Below are positions 35,825-46,250 of a stretch of DNA of 64,000 nt, piece by piece (position 1 is the first letter of the stretch; the number at the start of each line of letters is the position of its first letter). The DNA is from Paenibacillus albidus (GTDB lineage: Bacteria; Bacillota; Bacilli; Paenibacillales; Paenibacillaceae): contig NZ_BMKR01000003.1 of assembly GCF_014644435.1 (NCBI RefSeq), forward strand, positions 1 through 64,000. The letters run 5' to 3'. The position numbers and the translations under genes were made by a program. A model generated the notes under the pieces. That model worked only from the letters and a program-made list of their open reading frames with translations, searched no databases and was not told the origin of the DNA.

Positions 35825-36545
35825 TTCCATTCACCTTTTCGCTGTTTGAATGTCGAGTAGTCCCGTGAATACTCTGAGTCAAAGCCCTCAGGGCTACCGG
35901 GTCAATCGGCTGCAGGGAATTACCGCCGAAGCGGACGGCAGATCCGAAGTGCACTTCTCCCACACCCGTCCGGGCGATGAAATCGGCAATCCCCTCCACC
36001 TTCAGCCCGCTTCCGGCCAGAATAGTCAGCGGCATGCCCTGCGAGGCTTCAACCAGCCTGCGCATAGCCGGAATGGCCTCCAGGGCAGGTCCCGGTCCAG
36101 CGGAGGTCAATACGCGTGTAATCTGCGGATAGTCGGCAAGGATACTCAAGCCTTCGAGCTGGTCCTCCAGCTCATCAAACGCACGGTGAAAGGTGACCTG
36201 AAGCCCCTTGGTAAGCGGCAGCAGCCGGTCCAGCGCCTGCCGGTCAATCTGTCCTTGCGGGGTCAATGCTCCCAGAACAATCCCTGCTGCACCACTCTCC
36301 GAAACCGCCTCGATTTCCGCCGCCATCGTTGCCAGATCATCCTCCGAGTAGACGAAGGAGCGGCTATGCGGACGAACCATTACGAAGACGGGAATGCTCA
36401 CTGCGTCCACAACCTGGCAGATCAATCCGATGCCCGGTGTCAACCCCCCTTCTGTAATCGCGGTGACCAGCTCCAGCCGATCTGCTCCGTTCGCCTCAGC
36501 TGTTACAGCATCCGCCATGCACGTGGCGATCACTTCCAATATCAT
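35817..36545 (-). CDS. cutC: CutC family protein
   Basis: 242 residues from the ATG at 36545 (GGAGG 8-9 bases upstream). A TIM-barrel protein with the diagnostic GADRLELVTAITEGGLTPG, VFVMVRPHSRSFVYSEDD, and FHRAFDE blocks. The name comes from a proposed copper homeostasis role that has been questioned. Here it lies between an aminopeptidase gene and a sugar kinase gene with overlaps of only a few bases, which argues for a part in sugar or glycopeptide breakdown. Confidence 0.9.
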   Translation of the reverse strand: MILEVIATCMADAVTAEANGADRLELVTAITEGGLTPGIGLICQVVDAVSIPVFVMVRPHSRSFVYSEDDLATMAAEIEAVSESGAAGIVLGALTPQGQIDRQALDRLLPLTKGLQVTFHRAFDELEDQLEGLSILADYPQITRVLTSAGPGPALEAIPAMRRLVEASQGMPLTILAGSGLKVEGIADFIARTGVGEVHFGSAVRFGGNSLQPIDPVALRALTQSIHGTTRHSNSEKVNGNA

Positions 36546-36561
36546 AACCCGGCCTCCACTC

Positions 36562-38031
36562 TTAACGATTGTTGTCTTGTCCACTCTCCTGCTTCAGAAC
36601 GTAGTCAGCCAGCAGCCGCGCGCCATAACCGGTCGCTCCCCTTTCGGCATAACCTACGTCCTGCTTATACTGTACAGTCCCCGCCATATCGATATGGACC
36701 CATCTCATCGATTTCGCCACAAACCGGCGAATGAACAAAGCGGCTGTAATCGCCCCGGCGAGCGTGGAGCTGCCGACATTGCTCAGATCTGCGTAGGGAC
36801 TGGAGAGCTCAGCCTCATACTCGTCCATCAGCGGCATGGGCCACAGCCTTTCGCCATTGACTTCCCCTATATCGGCAAGGTTCTGCGTCATCCCGGCATC
36901 GCCCCATATTCCGGCAATGGACAGGCCTAGCGCTGCGCCGACATTTCCGGTCAGTGTCGCAATATCTATGACCTCGACCGCCCCAAGCCGGGCGGCGTGG
37001 AGCAAGGCGTCGGCAATGACGAGCCGTCCTTCGCCGTCTGTATTGGCTACCTGAACGATCAGGCCGTTAGGATAACGAATCACAGAGGACGGTAGCATGG
37101 CAGCGGCATCGGGCACATTATCAACGACCGGGATGAGTGCGGTCACATTCACGGCCGCCCGGCGGCGCAGGAGAATGTCCATTGCGCCGATGACCGCAGC
37201 CGCTCCGCCCATATCCATCCGTGCGTCACTGAGATCACGGCCGTTCTTGACATTCATGCCGCCCATATCGAAGGTGACACCCTTGCCAATCAGCGCCAGC
37301 ATGGGCAGATCCGGGTTAGCCTCATAACGGATTTCGACCATCGCAGGCGCATGTTTACTTCCCGCACCCACCGCCACCAGACCGTTCATCTCCAGCTGGT
37401 CAAGTTCACGCCCCCGATAGACCCGAACCTTAACAGGCACATCACTCCGTGTGAAGTACGTTTCCAGCCACTCGCTGAAGTAATCGGGATGAAGCGTGCC
37501 CGGAACTTCATTCACCAGATCTCGGGCAATACTCACCCCCGCTGCACGTGAGCAGCCGCTTTCAACAGCCTCCCGCAGACCGGCGGCGGACAACTCGGCC
37601 CATTCCGCTGACTGCAGCAGCAGATCGGCGGAGCCTTCAGTCCGACTTACCCCCCGGTAAGTCTGGAACCGGTACAGACCGAACAGCCAGCCTTCGGACC
37701 AGGCCTGCACTTCAGCCGCAGCGCCAATCTCTACAGTGGCTGAGGCCGCAGCTTCTTTTAGCCGCACAAGCACAGCTGCGGAGTAACCTTCACGCAGCAG
37801 GGCACGTGCAGCCCTTCCTCCCGCCCGGCGTATTCTCTCGGGCGTCAGTTCCCGGCGTTTGCCCATACCCACGGCCAGTACATCCGGCTCTTCCCCTGAG
37901 CGGCCATACAGCCATGTAATGCAGCCGGTTCGTTTATGCGCTTCCGCCAGCCGGAACACAAATGGCTCTTCTTCATACACCGGATATAGCAGCAGATTCC
38001 CCGGTTCAGGAGAATCGATCAGAATATTCAT
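36562..38031 (-). CDS. M17 leucyl aminopeptidase family protein
   Basis: 489 residues from ATG 38031 (AGAAGGGA upstream). The C-terminal catalytic domain has the di-metal site GKGVTFDMGGMNVK, ARMDMGGAAAV and NTDGEGRLVIADAL, so the Lys, three Asp, Glu and Arg residues that matter are present. FDMGG replaces the usual FDSGG, and NTDGEGR the usual NTDAEGR. The N-terminal domain is poorly conserved, as is common. Cytoplasmic; should trim imported peptides. Lies between the ABC importer genes and cutC. Confidence 0.88.
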   Translation of the reverse strand: MNILIDSPEPGNLLLYPVYEEEPFVFRLAEAHKRTGCITWLYGRSGEEPDVLAVGMGKRRELTPERIRRAGGRAARALLREGYSAAVLVRLKEAAASATVEIGAAAEVQAWSEGWLFGLYRFQTYRGVSRTEGSADLLLQSAEWAELSAAGLREAVESGCSRAAGVSIARDLVNEVPGTLHPDYFSEWLETYFTRSDVPVKVRVYRGRELDQLEMNGLVAVGAGSKHAPAMVEIRYEANPDLPMLALIGKGVTFDMGGMNVKNGRDLSDARMDMGGAAAVIGAMDILLRRRAAVNVTALIPVVDNVPDAAAMLPSSVIRYPNGLIVQVANTDGEGRLVIADALLHAARLGAVEVIDIATLTGNVGAALGLSIAGIWGDAGMTQNLADIGEVNGERLWPMPLMDEYEAELSSPYADLSNVGSSTLAGAITAALFIRRFVAKSMRWVHIDMAGTVQYKQDVGYAERGATGYGARLLADYVLKQESGQDNNR

Positions 38032-38066
38032 CCCAGTCCCTTCTTTACTCAAGAATTGTATAGCAA

Positions 38067-39055
38067 TTAACGCTCCAGCTTCAGCATTTCTTCATCGTAC
38101 AAATGGCAGGCCACCTCATGGCCCGGCTCAACCTCACGAAATGCGGGCACATTCCGCCTGCAGATCTCCATGCAGGAAGGGCAGCGCGTATGGAACCGGC
38201 AACCGGTTGGCGGATCTACCGGACTCGGCAGATCCCCCTTTAGGATGATACGCTCCCGCTTCAGACTCGGGTCCGGCACCGGGACCGAGGAGAGCAGCGC
38301 CTGTGTATAGGGATGAAGCGGCTTGTCATACAGCGTATCTTTATCCGCCGTCTCCACCAGCGTCCCCAGATACATCACGCCGATGCGGTCGCTGATATGC
38401 TCCACTACACTGAGGTCGTGGGAGATGAATAAATAGGTCAGCCCGAATTCCTCCTGAAGATCCTGCAGCAGATTCAACACCTGCGACTGGATCGAGACGT
38501 CGAGCGCCGAAACCGGCTCATCGGCCACGATCAGGCTCGGGCGGACAGACAATGCCCGCGCAATTCCAATCCGCTGCCGCTGGCCGCCGCTGAATTCATG
38601 CGCGAACCTTTCGGCATGCAAGCTGCTCAGCCCGACAGTCTCGAGCAGCCGGTAAGCTGCCTGGTCCCGTTCCTTTGGCGACAGCTTCGTATGAATCAGC
38701 AGCGGCTCAGCTACCAGATCCTTGACCTTCATCCGGGGATTAAGTGAGGCATACGGGTCCTGAAAAACCATCTGCATGTCCCTGCGGATCGGGCGCATCT
38801 GGTTATTGGTGCTGTGACTGATGTTCTGGCCCTTGAACCAGACCTCGCCTTCACTGGGTTCCAGCAGGCGAGTTACCAGCCTGCCTGTAGTAGATTTGCC
38901 GCAGCCGCTCTCCCCAACCAGGCTGAAGGTTTCTCCCTGGCGGATTGCGAACGAGATGCCGTCAACCGCACGCAGCGATTTGGCGGTACCCAGGAAGCCT
39001 TTTTTGACGGCAAAATACTTTCTCAGGTCCTTCACTTCAATCAGCGGAGTCTCCT

Positions 39056-39059
<4 letters not shown>
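38067..39059 (-). CDS. Oligopeptide ABC transporter ATPase (OppF/DppF-like)
   Basis: 330 residues. Walker [13 protein letters not shown], signature [15 protein letters not shown], Walker [13 protein letters not shown], and the oligopeptide-type C-terminal domain with the Cys-rich [18 protein letters not shown] start with GGAGGGG upstream, overlapping the previous ATPase gene by four bases. Partners the OppD-like ATPase. Confidence 0.95.
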
Positions 39060-40060
<1,001 letters not shown>

Positions 40061-40072
40061 GCCTCGCCCTCC

Positions 40073-40984
40073 TCAGTTCTTCATCTTGGGATCAAGCGCA
40101 TCACGCAGGCCATCCCCGACCAGATTAAACGCAAGCACCGTCAAAAAAATGGCGATTCCCGGAAAATAAACAATGTGCGGAGCAATACTTAAATAATCAC
40201 GGCCCATGCTTAACATTGCGCCCCAGTCCGGTTCGGTGGTCTTTGCCCCCATGCCGAGGAAGCTGAGTGACGCTGCGGCCAGTATGGCTCCGCCTACTTT
40301 CATCGATACATTCACAATGATGCTGGGAACCGTCTCAGGGAAGATATGCCGCCAGATGATCCGGCCATTCTTCGCCCCCATGGAGCGCGCCGCCTCCACA
40401 AAGAGGGTTTCTTTCGCCGACAGGGTGACGCTGCGGATAATCCGGGCAAATGAAGGGGTGCCGAAGACGGCTACCGCTATTACAACATTGGATAATCCCG
40501 GTCCGAGAATTGCCACAATCCCGATGGCCAGCAGCAGGTCAGGGAAAGAGAACAGAACGTCACTGCCCCGCATAATCAACCGGTCCAGCCAACCTCCGTA
40601 GAACCCGCTCAGCAAGCCCAGAATAGTACCCAGAACCGCTGCAATGAAGACAGCGCTCAAACTGACCGCCAATGTAAGCCTTGTGCCGTCAATCAGACGG
40701 CTGAGGATATCGCGGCCATATTCGTCCGTCCCTGCCCAGTGATCGGCAGATGGCCCAGCCATCAAGACCTCATAATTCGCCTCGTCCGGATTGTATGGCG
40801 TCAAGAACGGCCCAAAGACCGCAATCAGCAGCAGCAAAACAATAAATCCGGCGGCAGTCAGAGACATCCGCTGGCGGCAGAATTTGCTTACGAACTCTCC
40901 TATGCGGCCTTTTGTTTTCACCGGGGGCAGCACCTCTCCGGACAATGGAGAACCTGCTCCCATCACCGTTGAATTGTCGCTCAT
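40073..40984 (-). CDS. Oligopeptide ABC transporter permease (OppC/DppC-like)
   Basis: 303 residues with about six membrane segments. LGTDEYGRDILSRL-like block appears as GTDEYGRDILSRLIDGTR, and the EAA loop is FVEAARSMGAKNGRIIWRHIFP. A GGAGG site precedes the ATG. Second permease of the importer. Confidence 0.95.
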   Translation of the reverse strand: MSDNSTVMGAGSPLSGEVLPPVKTKGRIGEFVSKFCRQRMSLTAAGFIVLLLLIAVFGPFLTPYNPDEANYEVLMAGPSADHWAGTDEYGRDILSRLIDGTRLTLAVSLSAVFIAAVLGTILGLLSGFYGGWLDRLIMRGSDVLFSFPDLLLAIGIVAILGPGLSNVVIAVAVFGTPSFARIIRSVTLSAKETLFVEAARSMGAKNGRIIWRHIFPETVPSIIVNVSMKVGGAILAAASLSFLGMGAKTTEPDWGAMLSMGRDYLSIAPHIVYFPGIAIFLTVLAFNLVGDGLRDALDPKMKN

Positions 40985-41018
40985 GATATCCCTCCACCTC
41001 CTAAATTCAACAATCTGC

Positions 41019-41954
41019 TTAAGATGAATATCTGATTTTGGGATTGAGCACCCCGTACAATAAATCTACGATCAGATTAATCAGAATAAATTGGGTTGCA
41101 AAAATCAGCAGCAGTGCCTGAATGACGGTGTAGTCGCGGAACAGGATTGAATCGACCAGCAGTCTGCCAAGTCCCGGGATACTGAACACTGTCTCTACCA
41201 TCACAGAGCCGCCAAGCAGGAAACCAAATTGAAGCCCGGCTACCGTCACCACCTGAATCAGCGAGTTGCGCAGCGCATGCCTGCCAATCACCACGTACTC
41301 CCGCATTCCCTTGGCACGTCCGGTACGGATATAATCCTCCCGCAGCGTCTCCAGCATGGACGAACGGGAATACCGTGCCAGCATGGACATAATACCCATG
41401 CCCAGTGTGATTGACGGCAGGATGTAGGACTTCCAGGTATCAACGCCGCCTGTCGGGAACCAGCCCAGCTCCACCGAGAAGATCTGAATCAGCACCAGTC
41501 CGAGCCAGAAGCCCGGCACCGACATGCCGGATATAGCCGCCAGTGTACCCACGTAATCCGGCCAGCGGTTGCGGTACACCGCAGAGACAACGCCGATCAG
41601 CAGACCGATTAGAAGCGCCCAGGCCATACTCAAGAAGGTCAGCCATAGCGTAGGCATAACCCTGCTCATCAGCATGTCCGTAACTGCCAGACCCGATTGA
41701 ATCGAGTTGCCGAGGTCTCCACTCAGCAAATTGCTCATATAATGCACGTATTGTTTCCACAGCGGCAGATCAAGACCAAGCTGCTGCCGGATCCCCATAA
41801 TTTCTTCCAATGTTGCGTCCTGTCCGGCAATCAGCCTTGCAGGATCACCGGGAATTAAGTGAAGAAACATAAACACAAGTACAGATACCACGAACAGCAA
41901 GGGGATAACCCCCAGAAGTCTTTGTAAGGCATATCTACCCAACCCCTGCACCAC
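41019..41954 (-). CDS. Oligopeptide ABC transporter permease (OppB/DppB-like)
   Basis: 311 residues, about six membrane segments. Conserved MFLHLIPGDPARLIAGQDAT near the N-terminus and the EAA-type loop DYIRTGRAKGMREYVVIGRHALRN. The GTG at 41954 gives the expected N-terminus, but its GGAAGG site is very close, so a start four codons downstream (TTG) is possible. Follows the solute-binding protein gene across a stable hairpin. Confidence 0.93.
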   Translation of the reverse strand: MVQGLGRYALQRLLGVIPLLFVVSVLVFMFLHLIPGDPARLIAGQDATLEEIMGIRQQLGLDLPLWKQYVHYMSNLLSGDLGNSIQSGLAVTDMLMSRVMPTLWLTFLSMAWALLIGLLIGVVSAVYRNRWPDYVGTLAAISGMSVPGFWLGLVLIQIFSVELGWFPTGGVDTWKSYILPSITLGMGIMSMLARYSRSSMLETLREDYIRTGRAKGMREYVVIGRHALRNSLIQVVTVAGLQFGFLLGGSVMVETVFSIPGLGRLLVDSILFRDYTVIQALLLIFATQFILINLIVDLLYGVLNPKIRYSS

Positions 41955-41979
41955 CTTCCATCTGTTCCTTTGATATAGT

Positions 41980-42016
41980 GAGGCCGCTTCCTCCGGGAAT
42001 GGAATGAAGCGGCCTC
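41980..42016 (-). promoter_or_regulatory. Intercistronic hairpin between SBP and permease genes
   Basis: GAGGCCGCTTC pairs perfectly with GAAGCGGCCTC over 11 bp with a 15-base loop. No T-run follows, so it is more likely an mRNA-stabilising or partly attenuating element. Such elements commonly give higher expression of the binding protein than of the permeases. Confidence 0.6.
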
Positions 42017-42041
42017 TTGCGGTTCATAATTGCCAAGCCTC

Positions 42042-43649
42042 TTATTTCACTTCAGCCTTCAGGATATTGATCGATCCGTCCGGGAATACCTTCACCCCTT
42101 CCAGATTCGAGCGTTTACCAGAGATGATCTGGTCTACACCCATGAAGGCCCAAGGTGCCTCTTCCCAGATTGTTTTTTGAATATCGGCATAGATCGCTTT
42201 GGCTTCTTCTGAATCTGTGGATTTATTGGCATCTGCAATCCATTGGTCGACATTTTCATTTTTGTAATACGCGGTATTGGAGCCCGCAGGAGGGAACATC
42301 TCACTGCTGAACAGACCTCTGGTCGCTCCATCGGCATCTCCGGACGACGGAGACCAGCTGACATACCACATCTGAACCTTGGCTTCCTCCGGCGTCTGCA
42401 CGGAGTTGATCTGGTCGGACAAGGTGCCGCCTTCCATCGACTTCACTTCCACCTTAATGCCGACAAGCGCCAGCTGCTGCTGGATGAACTGCATGCCCTT
42501 AATCGTTTCGGATTCGTTCTCGCCCCAGATTTCGGTGGCGAAGCCATCCGGATAACCCGCTTCGGCAAGCAGCTGCTTGGCTTTCTCTACATCGTAGTCA
42601 TAACCGGTCTGCTGGGAATAATATTGTGTCTTGGACGACATGGTAGAGTCCAGCTTGGAACCAAGCCCGGATTTGACCACCTTAATATACGCCTCTTTAT
42701 TGATGGCATAGTTGATCGCCTGGCGTACCTTCACATCGTCGAAAGGTTTCTTCATCGTGTTCAGCGTCACATAACGGACGATGGTAGATTCCGTTGTATC
42801 CACAATGATATCCGCCTGACCCTCTACTTCAGACACCTGCTCGGTTGGCATCGGATAGATGAAATCGGCTTCTCCGGTCTTCAGCATGGCAATCCGCGCA
42901 CCGTTCTCCGGCACCGGTCTGAAGGTTACACTGTCCACCATCGGCAAGCCTGCCTGCCAGTAGTTCGGATTCTTCACGACCACCAGACGGTCACCTTGCG
43001 TCCATTCCTTATACATGAAAGGCCCGGTACCTACTGGACTCTTCATGATATCGGCACTGTTCTCAGCCAGTGCTTTCGGGCTGATCATTGGAGCCATCGC
43101 TACTTTATTCAAGAAGGCATTGTACGGCTCGCTTAGGGTAAACACCACCGTTTTGGCATCGGGAGTCTCTACACTGGCCACTTTGGCGAAGCTTTTGCGC
43201 AGGCGCAGGTTATTCTGTTCATCCTGAATCCGGGCGATGTTGGCCTTGACCGCTTCCGCGTTAAAATCAGTACCATCATGGAACTTCACATTCTCCTGCA
43301 GGGTGAATGTATACACCAGGCCATCCTCACTGATCTTGTGTTCTGTAGCCAGCACTGGGATCACATTCATATTCTCATCAAAGCCCATGAGGCCTTCATA
43401 CATCGTTCTGGCCGCACTGATCGAATGCGTATCACTGGCGTTATGCGGGTCAAGCGTCATGAAGTTGGAATTAATCGCAATCACAATATCCTTATCACTG
43501 CCTGCCGCTGTGCCCGTTTCCTGCGGCTGGCTGGTAGCAGTGGTGTTATTGCCTGCACTGTTATTTGCCTGATTCCCGCAGCCTGCAGCCACCACCGCCA
43601 TAATCAGCAGCAGCATGAACATGGACCATACTTTTGGTTTCGATTTCAT
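42042..43649 (-). CDS. Oligopeptide-type ABC transporter solute-binding lipoprotein
   Basis: 535 residues from ATG 43649 (AGGGGAG upstream; an upstream in-frame extension lacks a signal-like start). Signal peptide with lipobox AVVAAGC (Cys near residue 24). Family 5 solute-binding features: VYTFTLQENVKFHDGTDFNAEAV and MKSPVGTGPFMYKEW. It should bind peptides or related compounds outside the cell for the OppBCDF-like importer. Family 5 proteins also bind sugars and glycopeptides, which fits the fucosidase in this cluster. Confidence 0.93.
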   Translation of the reverse strand: MKSKPKVWSMFMLLLIMAVVAAGCGNQANNSAGNNTTATSQPQETGTAAGSDKDIVIAINSNFMTLDPHNASDTHSISAARTMYEGLMGFDENMNVIPVLATEHKISEDGLVYTFTLQENVKFHDGTDFNAEAVKANIARIQDEQNNLRLRKSFAKVASVETPDAKTVVFTLSEPYNAFLNKVAMAPMISPKALAENSADIMKSPVGTGPFMYKEWTQGDRLVVVKNPNYWQAGLPMVDSVTFRPVPENGARIAMLKTGEADFIYPMPTEQVSEVEGQADIIVDTTESTIVRYVTLNTMKKPFDDVKVRQAINYAINKEAYIKVVKSGLGSKLDSTMSSKTQYYSQQTGYDYDVEKAKQLLAEAGYPDGFATEIWGENESETIKGMQFIQQQLALVGIKVEVKSMEGGTLSDQINSVQTPEEAKVQMWYVSWSPSSGDADGATRGLFSSEMFPPAGSNTAYYKNENVDQWIADANKSTDSEEAKAIYADIQKTIWEEAPWAFMGVDQIISGKRSNLEGVKVFPDGSINILKAEVK

Positions 43650-43739
43650 CCCATACACTCCCCTATAGATATGATGTATTAGAACAGCTTCTCGTCTTAG
43701 TTGTTGCCGAGACTTGAAGATCATTCCTGGATATTAAGA

Positions 43740-44744
43740 TCAGACCTGCCATTCAAATACAGCACGCCGCTCACCTACCACGGTGCCACCGTCATTCACA
43801 ATAATGTTAGGAACCACCTCATACAGTCGGTCAATCGTCTCTTGGTTGCTGTAGCCTATACGCTCCAGAATGGAGGCGATCAGACAAGGCCTTACCTGTT
43901 CGGATCCGTCGGATACCTTCATCGAGATGCCTAGCCGTTCCTTGCGCAGCCCGATGCCGTATACCCCTTTAGCTCCGCCCTTGGCCGCCAGATTGTCATC
44001 CTTCAGCAGTGCCGAACAGACAAATTTGCGGTCGGCGATCATATCAGGATGCTCATTCATAAGCTTGGCGGCATGAGCCGCTGCACGGCTTGTCTCTGGG
44101 TCCGCAATCAAATCAGGACAAGCCAGCTTTAGGAATGACCAGGCGATCCGGTGAAGCTCCAGTGCAAAGATTGGCAACCCGCAGCCATCAATGCCTTGCG
44201 GGATAGATTCCTTGGACACTCCCGCGATGTAAGCCATCGTCTCGATAATCTCGCGCTGTGCCGGATGATTCGTGTCGTAATAGGTGGACTCATCCCAGCC
44301 CATATGCTTGCTGAGGCCAAGCAGTCCTGCATGTTTGCCCGAACAATTGTGAAAGATTCTCCGGGTGGGCTCATTGGCCCGCAGGCGCTCTGCTTTTGCT
44401 TCCTCATTAAGCGGATAGGTCGAGCAGCAGCATAGCGAATCTTCGTCTATCCCCATTTTGCCAAACATGGATTCCAGCGCTTCAATATGATAAGACTCCC
44501 CCCGGTGCGATGCCGTGAACAACGCAGCCTCCCGGCTGGTCAACCCGTAAATCTGATCAATCCGCCGTTTCAGGCCCGGCAAGGCCTGAAACGGTTTGGC
44601 CGCTGAACGAAGATAGGTCATATGATGCGGATCACCGGCCTGGTACAGAATATTTCCCTTCTCGTTCACTACACTTACGGCACCGTAATGTACATTCTCA
44701 AGCACACCTGCACGATATTCCTCCACTAGTGGTACAAATTTCAT
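43740..44744 (-). CDS. Asparaginase II family protein (PF06089 type)
   Basis: 334 residues of the Rhizobium-type asparaginase family, unrelated to the classic EcAII fold. Conserved blocks: YLRSAAKPFQALP (Ser and Lys of the active site), SHRGE, FHNCSGKHAGLLGL, QGIDGCGLPIF and AAKGGAKGVYGIGL; all catalytic candidates are present. Hydrolyses L-asparagine or an N4-substituted asparagine to aspartate. AAGGAGG precedes the ATG. It lies between the ROK repressor and the importer genes. GlcNAc-asparagine is a plausible alternative substrate in this context. Confidence 0.9.
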   Translation of the reverse strand: MKFVPLVEEYRAGVLENVHYGAVSVVNEKGNILYQAGDPHHMTYLRSAAKPFQALPGLKRRIDQIYGLTSREAALFTASHRGESYHIEALESMFGKMGIDEDSLCCCSTYPLNEEAKAERLRANEPTRRIFHNCSGKHAGLLGLSKHMGWDESTYYDTNHPAQREIIETMAYIAGVSKESIPQGIDGCGLPIFALELHRIAWSFLKLACPDLIADPETSRAAAHAAKLMNEHPDMIADRKFVCSALLKDDNLAAKGGAKGVYGIGLRKERLGISMKVSDGSEQVRPCLIASILERIGYSNQETIDRLYEVVPNIIVNDGGTVVGERRAVFEWQV

Positions 44745-44777
44745 TTTGCGCCTCCTTGATCCGCTTTAAATATTGAG

Positions 44778-45935
44778 CTACGCCAATGCGAAAAAACGAT
44801 TCTGCGACAGAAGCCCCGAGCCAATCATCACGCCCTCTTCACTCAGCATCGAACGCCGAAAGGCGAAGGAGGCCCGCAGCGGTTCCCAGACAAAGCGGGA
44901 GAAATAGAGCTGCTCCACCTCATCGCAAATATCCGGAAACTTGTCGATCAGTTCTCCGCTCAGGATCACGCTGTCCGGGTTGTACATGCATACGACATTG
45001 TTAATTGTGATCGCCATATAAATCAGTGCCCGTTCAATTAGCTGGACCGCCCAGCGCTCTCCGGCCTGTCGGGCTTCGAACAACTCCTCGATTGTGCCTA
45101 CAGGACGAATCCGGTTCGCTTCAGCGAGCAGTGAACTGATGTTAATGTAAGTCTGCAGGCAGCCCGTCTTGCCGCATTCGCACATCGTCCCGTTGGGGTC
45201 TACAGTGGTGTGCCCAATCTCCCCGGCACTGTTCATAACGCCGCGATAGATTTCGCCGTCGAGGATAAGCGCAGAACCCACACCATTCCCGAAGCCCAGC
45301 AGCGCAGTACAGCTTGAACCCACGGCGGCACCCTTCAGTTGCTCGGCAAGGGCCTTGACCTTAAGCTCATTGTCCACAGCTATTTCGAAGCCGGTCAACT
45401 CCTTCAGCTGCTCTGCAAGCGCTACATTCCTCCACCCAAGCTGTACAGAGAACAGCACGACTCCCTTCTCATTATCTACAATGCCGGGGAGTCCGACCCC
45501 AATGCCAACGATACGTGTACGGTCAATGGTGTGCTGCTGCACTAGCTCTTCCATGGCCGCGCCGATATGCATCAGAGTCTGCTCCGCACTCTCTTCAGGA
45601 ACTCTCGGATACTTACCGCTGCAAACCATATTCCCCTGCAAATCTACAACTCCAATGCTCATCCGGGTGCGGTCCAGCTCAACGCCTACTGCCAGTACTG
45701 ATGCATTCACCATGCCGAGCAGCGTTGACTTACGGCCAAGCCCAGCCGATACCTGTTCAGAGTTCAACAAGTAGCCCTGTTCGGTCAATTCACCGACAAT
45801 ACGGCTCACTGTGGTTGGACTCATGCCCGTCCGTTTAGCAATGGATGCCCGGGAAATGGGATGGTGATTCTTAATCATTTCGAACACGGTAAGCCGGTTC
45901 TGCCGTTTCATGAAATCCTGGTCATGTTTTTTCAC
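44778..45935 (-). CDS. ROK family transcriptional repressor (NagC/XylR type)
   Basis: 385 residues. N-terminal winged helix with ISRASIAKRTGMSPTTVSRIV, followed by the ROK fold with GLGRKSTLLG, GVGLPGIVDNEKG and the zinc motif CECGKTGC. The GTG at 45935 has AGGAG 8 bases upstream and is preferred over a TTG two codons earlier. First gene of the 11-gene minus-strand cluster, so it should control the asparaginase, importer, peptidase, kinase and fucosidase genes. The effector is likely a sugar or sugar phosphate. Confidence 0.92.
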   Translation of the reverse strand: MKKHDQDFMKRQNRLTVFEMIKNHHPISRASIAKRTGMSPTTVSRIVGELTEQGYLLNSEQVSAGLGRKSTLLGMVNASVLAVGVELDRTRMSIGVVDLQGNMVCSGKYPRVPEESAEQTLMHIGAAMEELVQQHTIDRTRIVGIGVGLPGIVDNEKGVVLFSVQLGWRNVALAEQLKELTGFEIAVDNELKVKALAEQLKGAAVGSSCTALLGFGNGVGSALILDGEIYRGVMNSAGEIGHTTVDPNGTMCECGKTGCLQTYINISSLLAEANRIRPVGTIEELFEARQAGERWAVQLIERALIYMAITINNVVCMYNPDSVILSGELIDKFPDICDEVEQLYFSRFVWEPLRASFAFRRSMLSEEGVMIGSGLLSQNRFFALA

Positions 45936-46232
45936 AGACAAGTCTCCTAATTATTATCTTCACTGAATTAATACAAATGTAATTTACAAGAAATTCAGCA
46001 TAAAACTAAATAAAATCTTAAAATAACTCAATAGTGTAGGTATTTCATATTTATATTCTCCATTGCTGGTTTTAATGATAATACTTTAATCCATTGACGT
46101 CAATATAAATGACACCATTTTCAATCAATTAATTTTCCAAGGATAATGGAAGGGCTTACTTTTTCGATATTTATAGAAATATTAAGTATCTAACATCAAT
46201 CTAACATTAGTGTTGCTTTTCCATGATCCAAA
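45936..46232. other. AT-rich spacer upstream of the ROK repressor
   Basis: No gene. It is much more AT-rich than its surroundings and should hold the promoter of the minus-strand cluster, but I could not single out one -35/-10 pair among the many AT-rich candidates. No clear operator palindrome was found. Confidence 0.5.
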
Positions 46233-46250
46233 GGGGATGTCCCATAAGTC

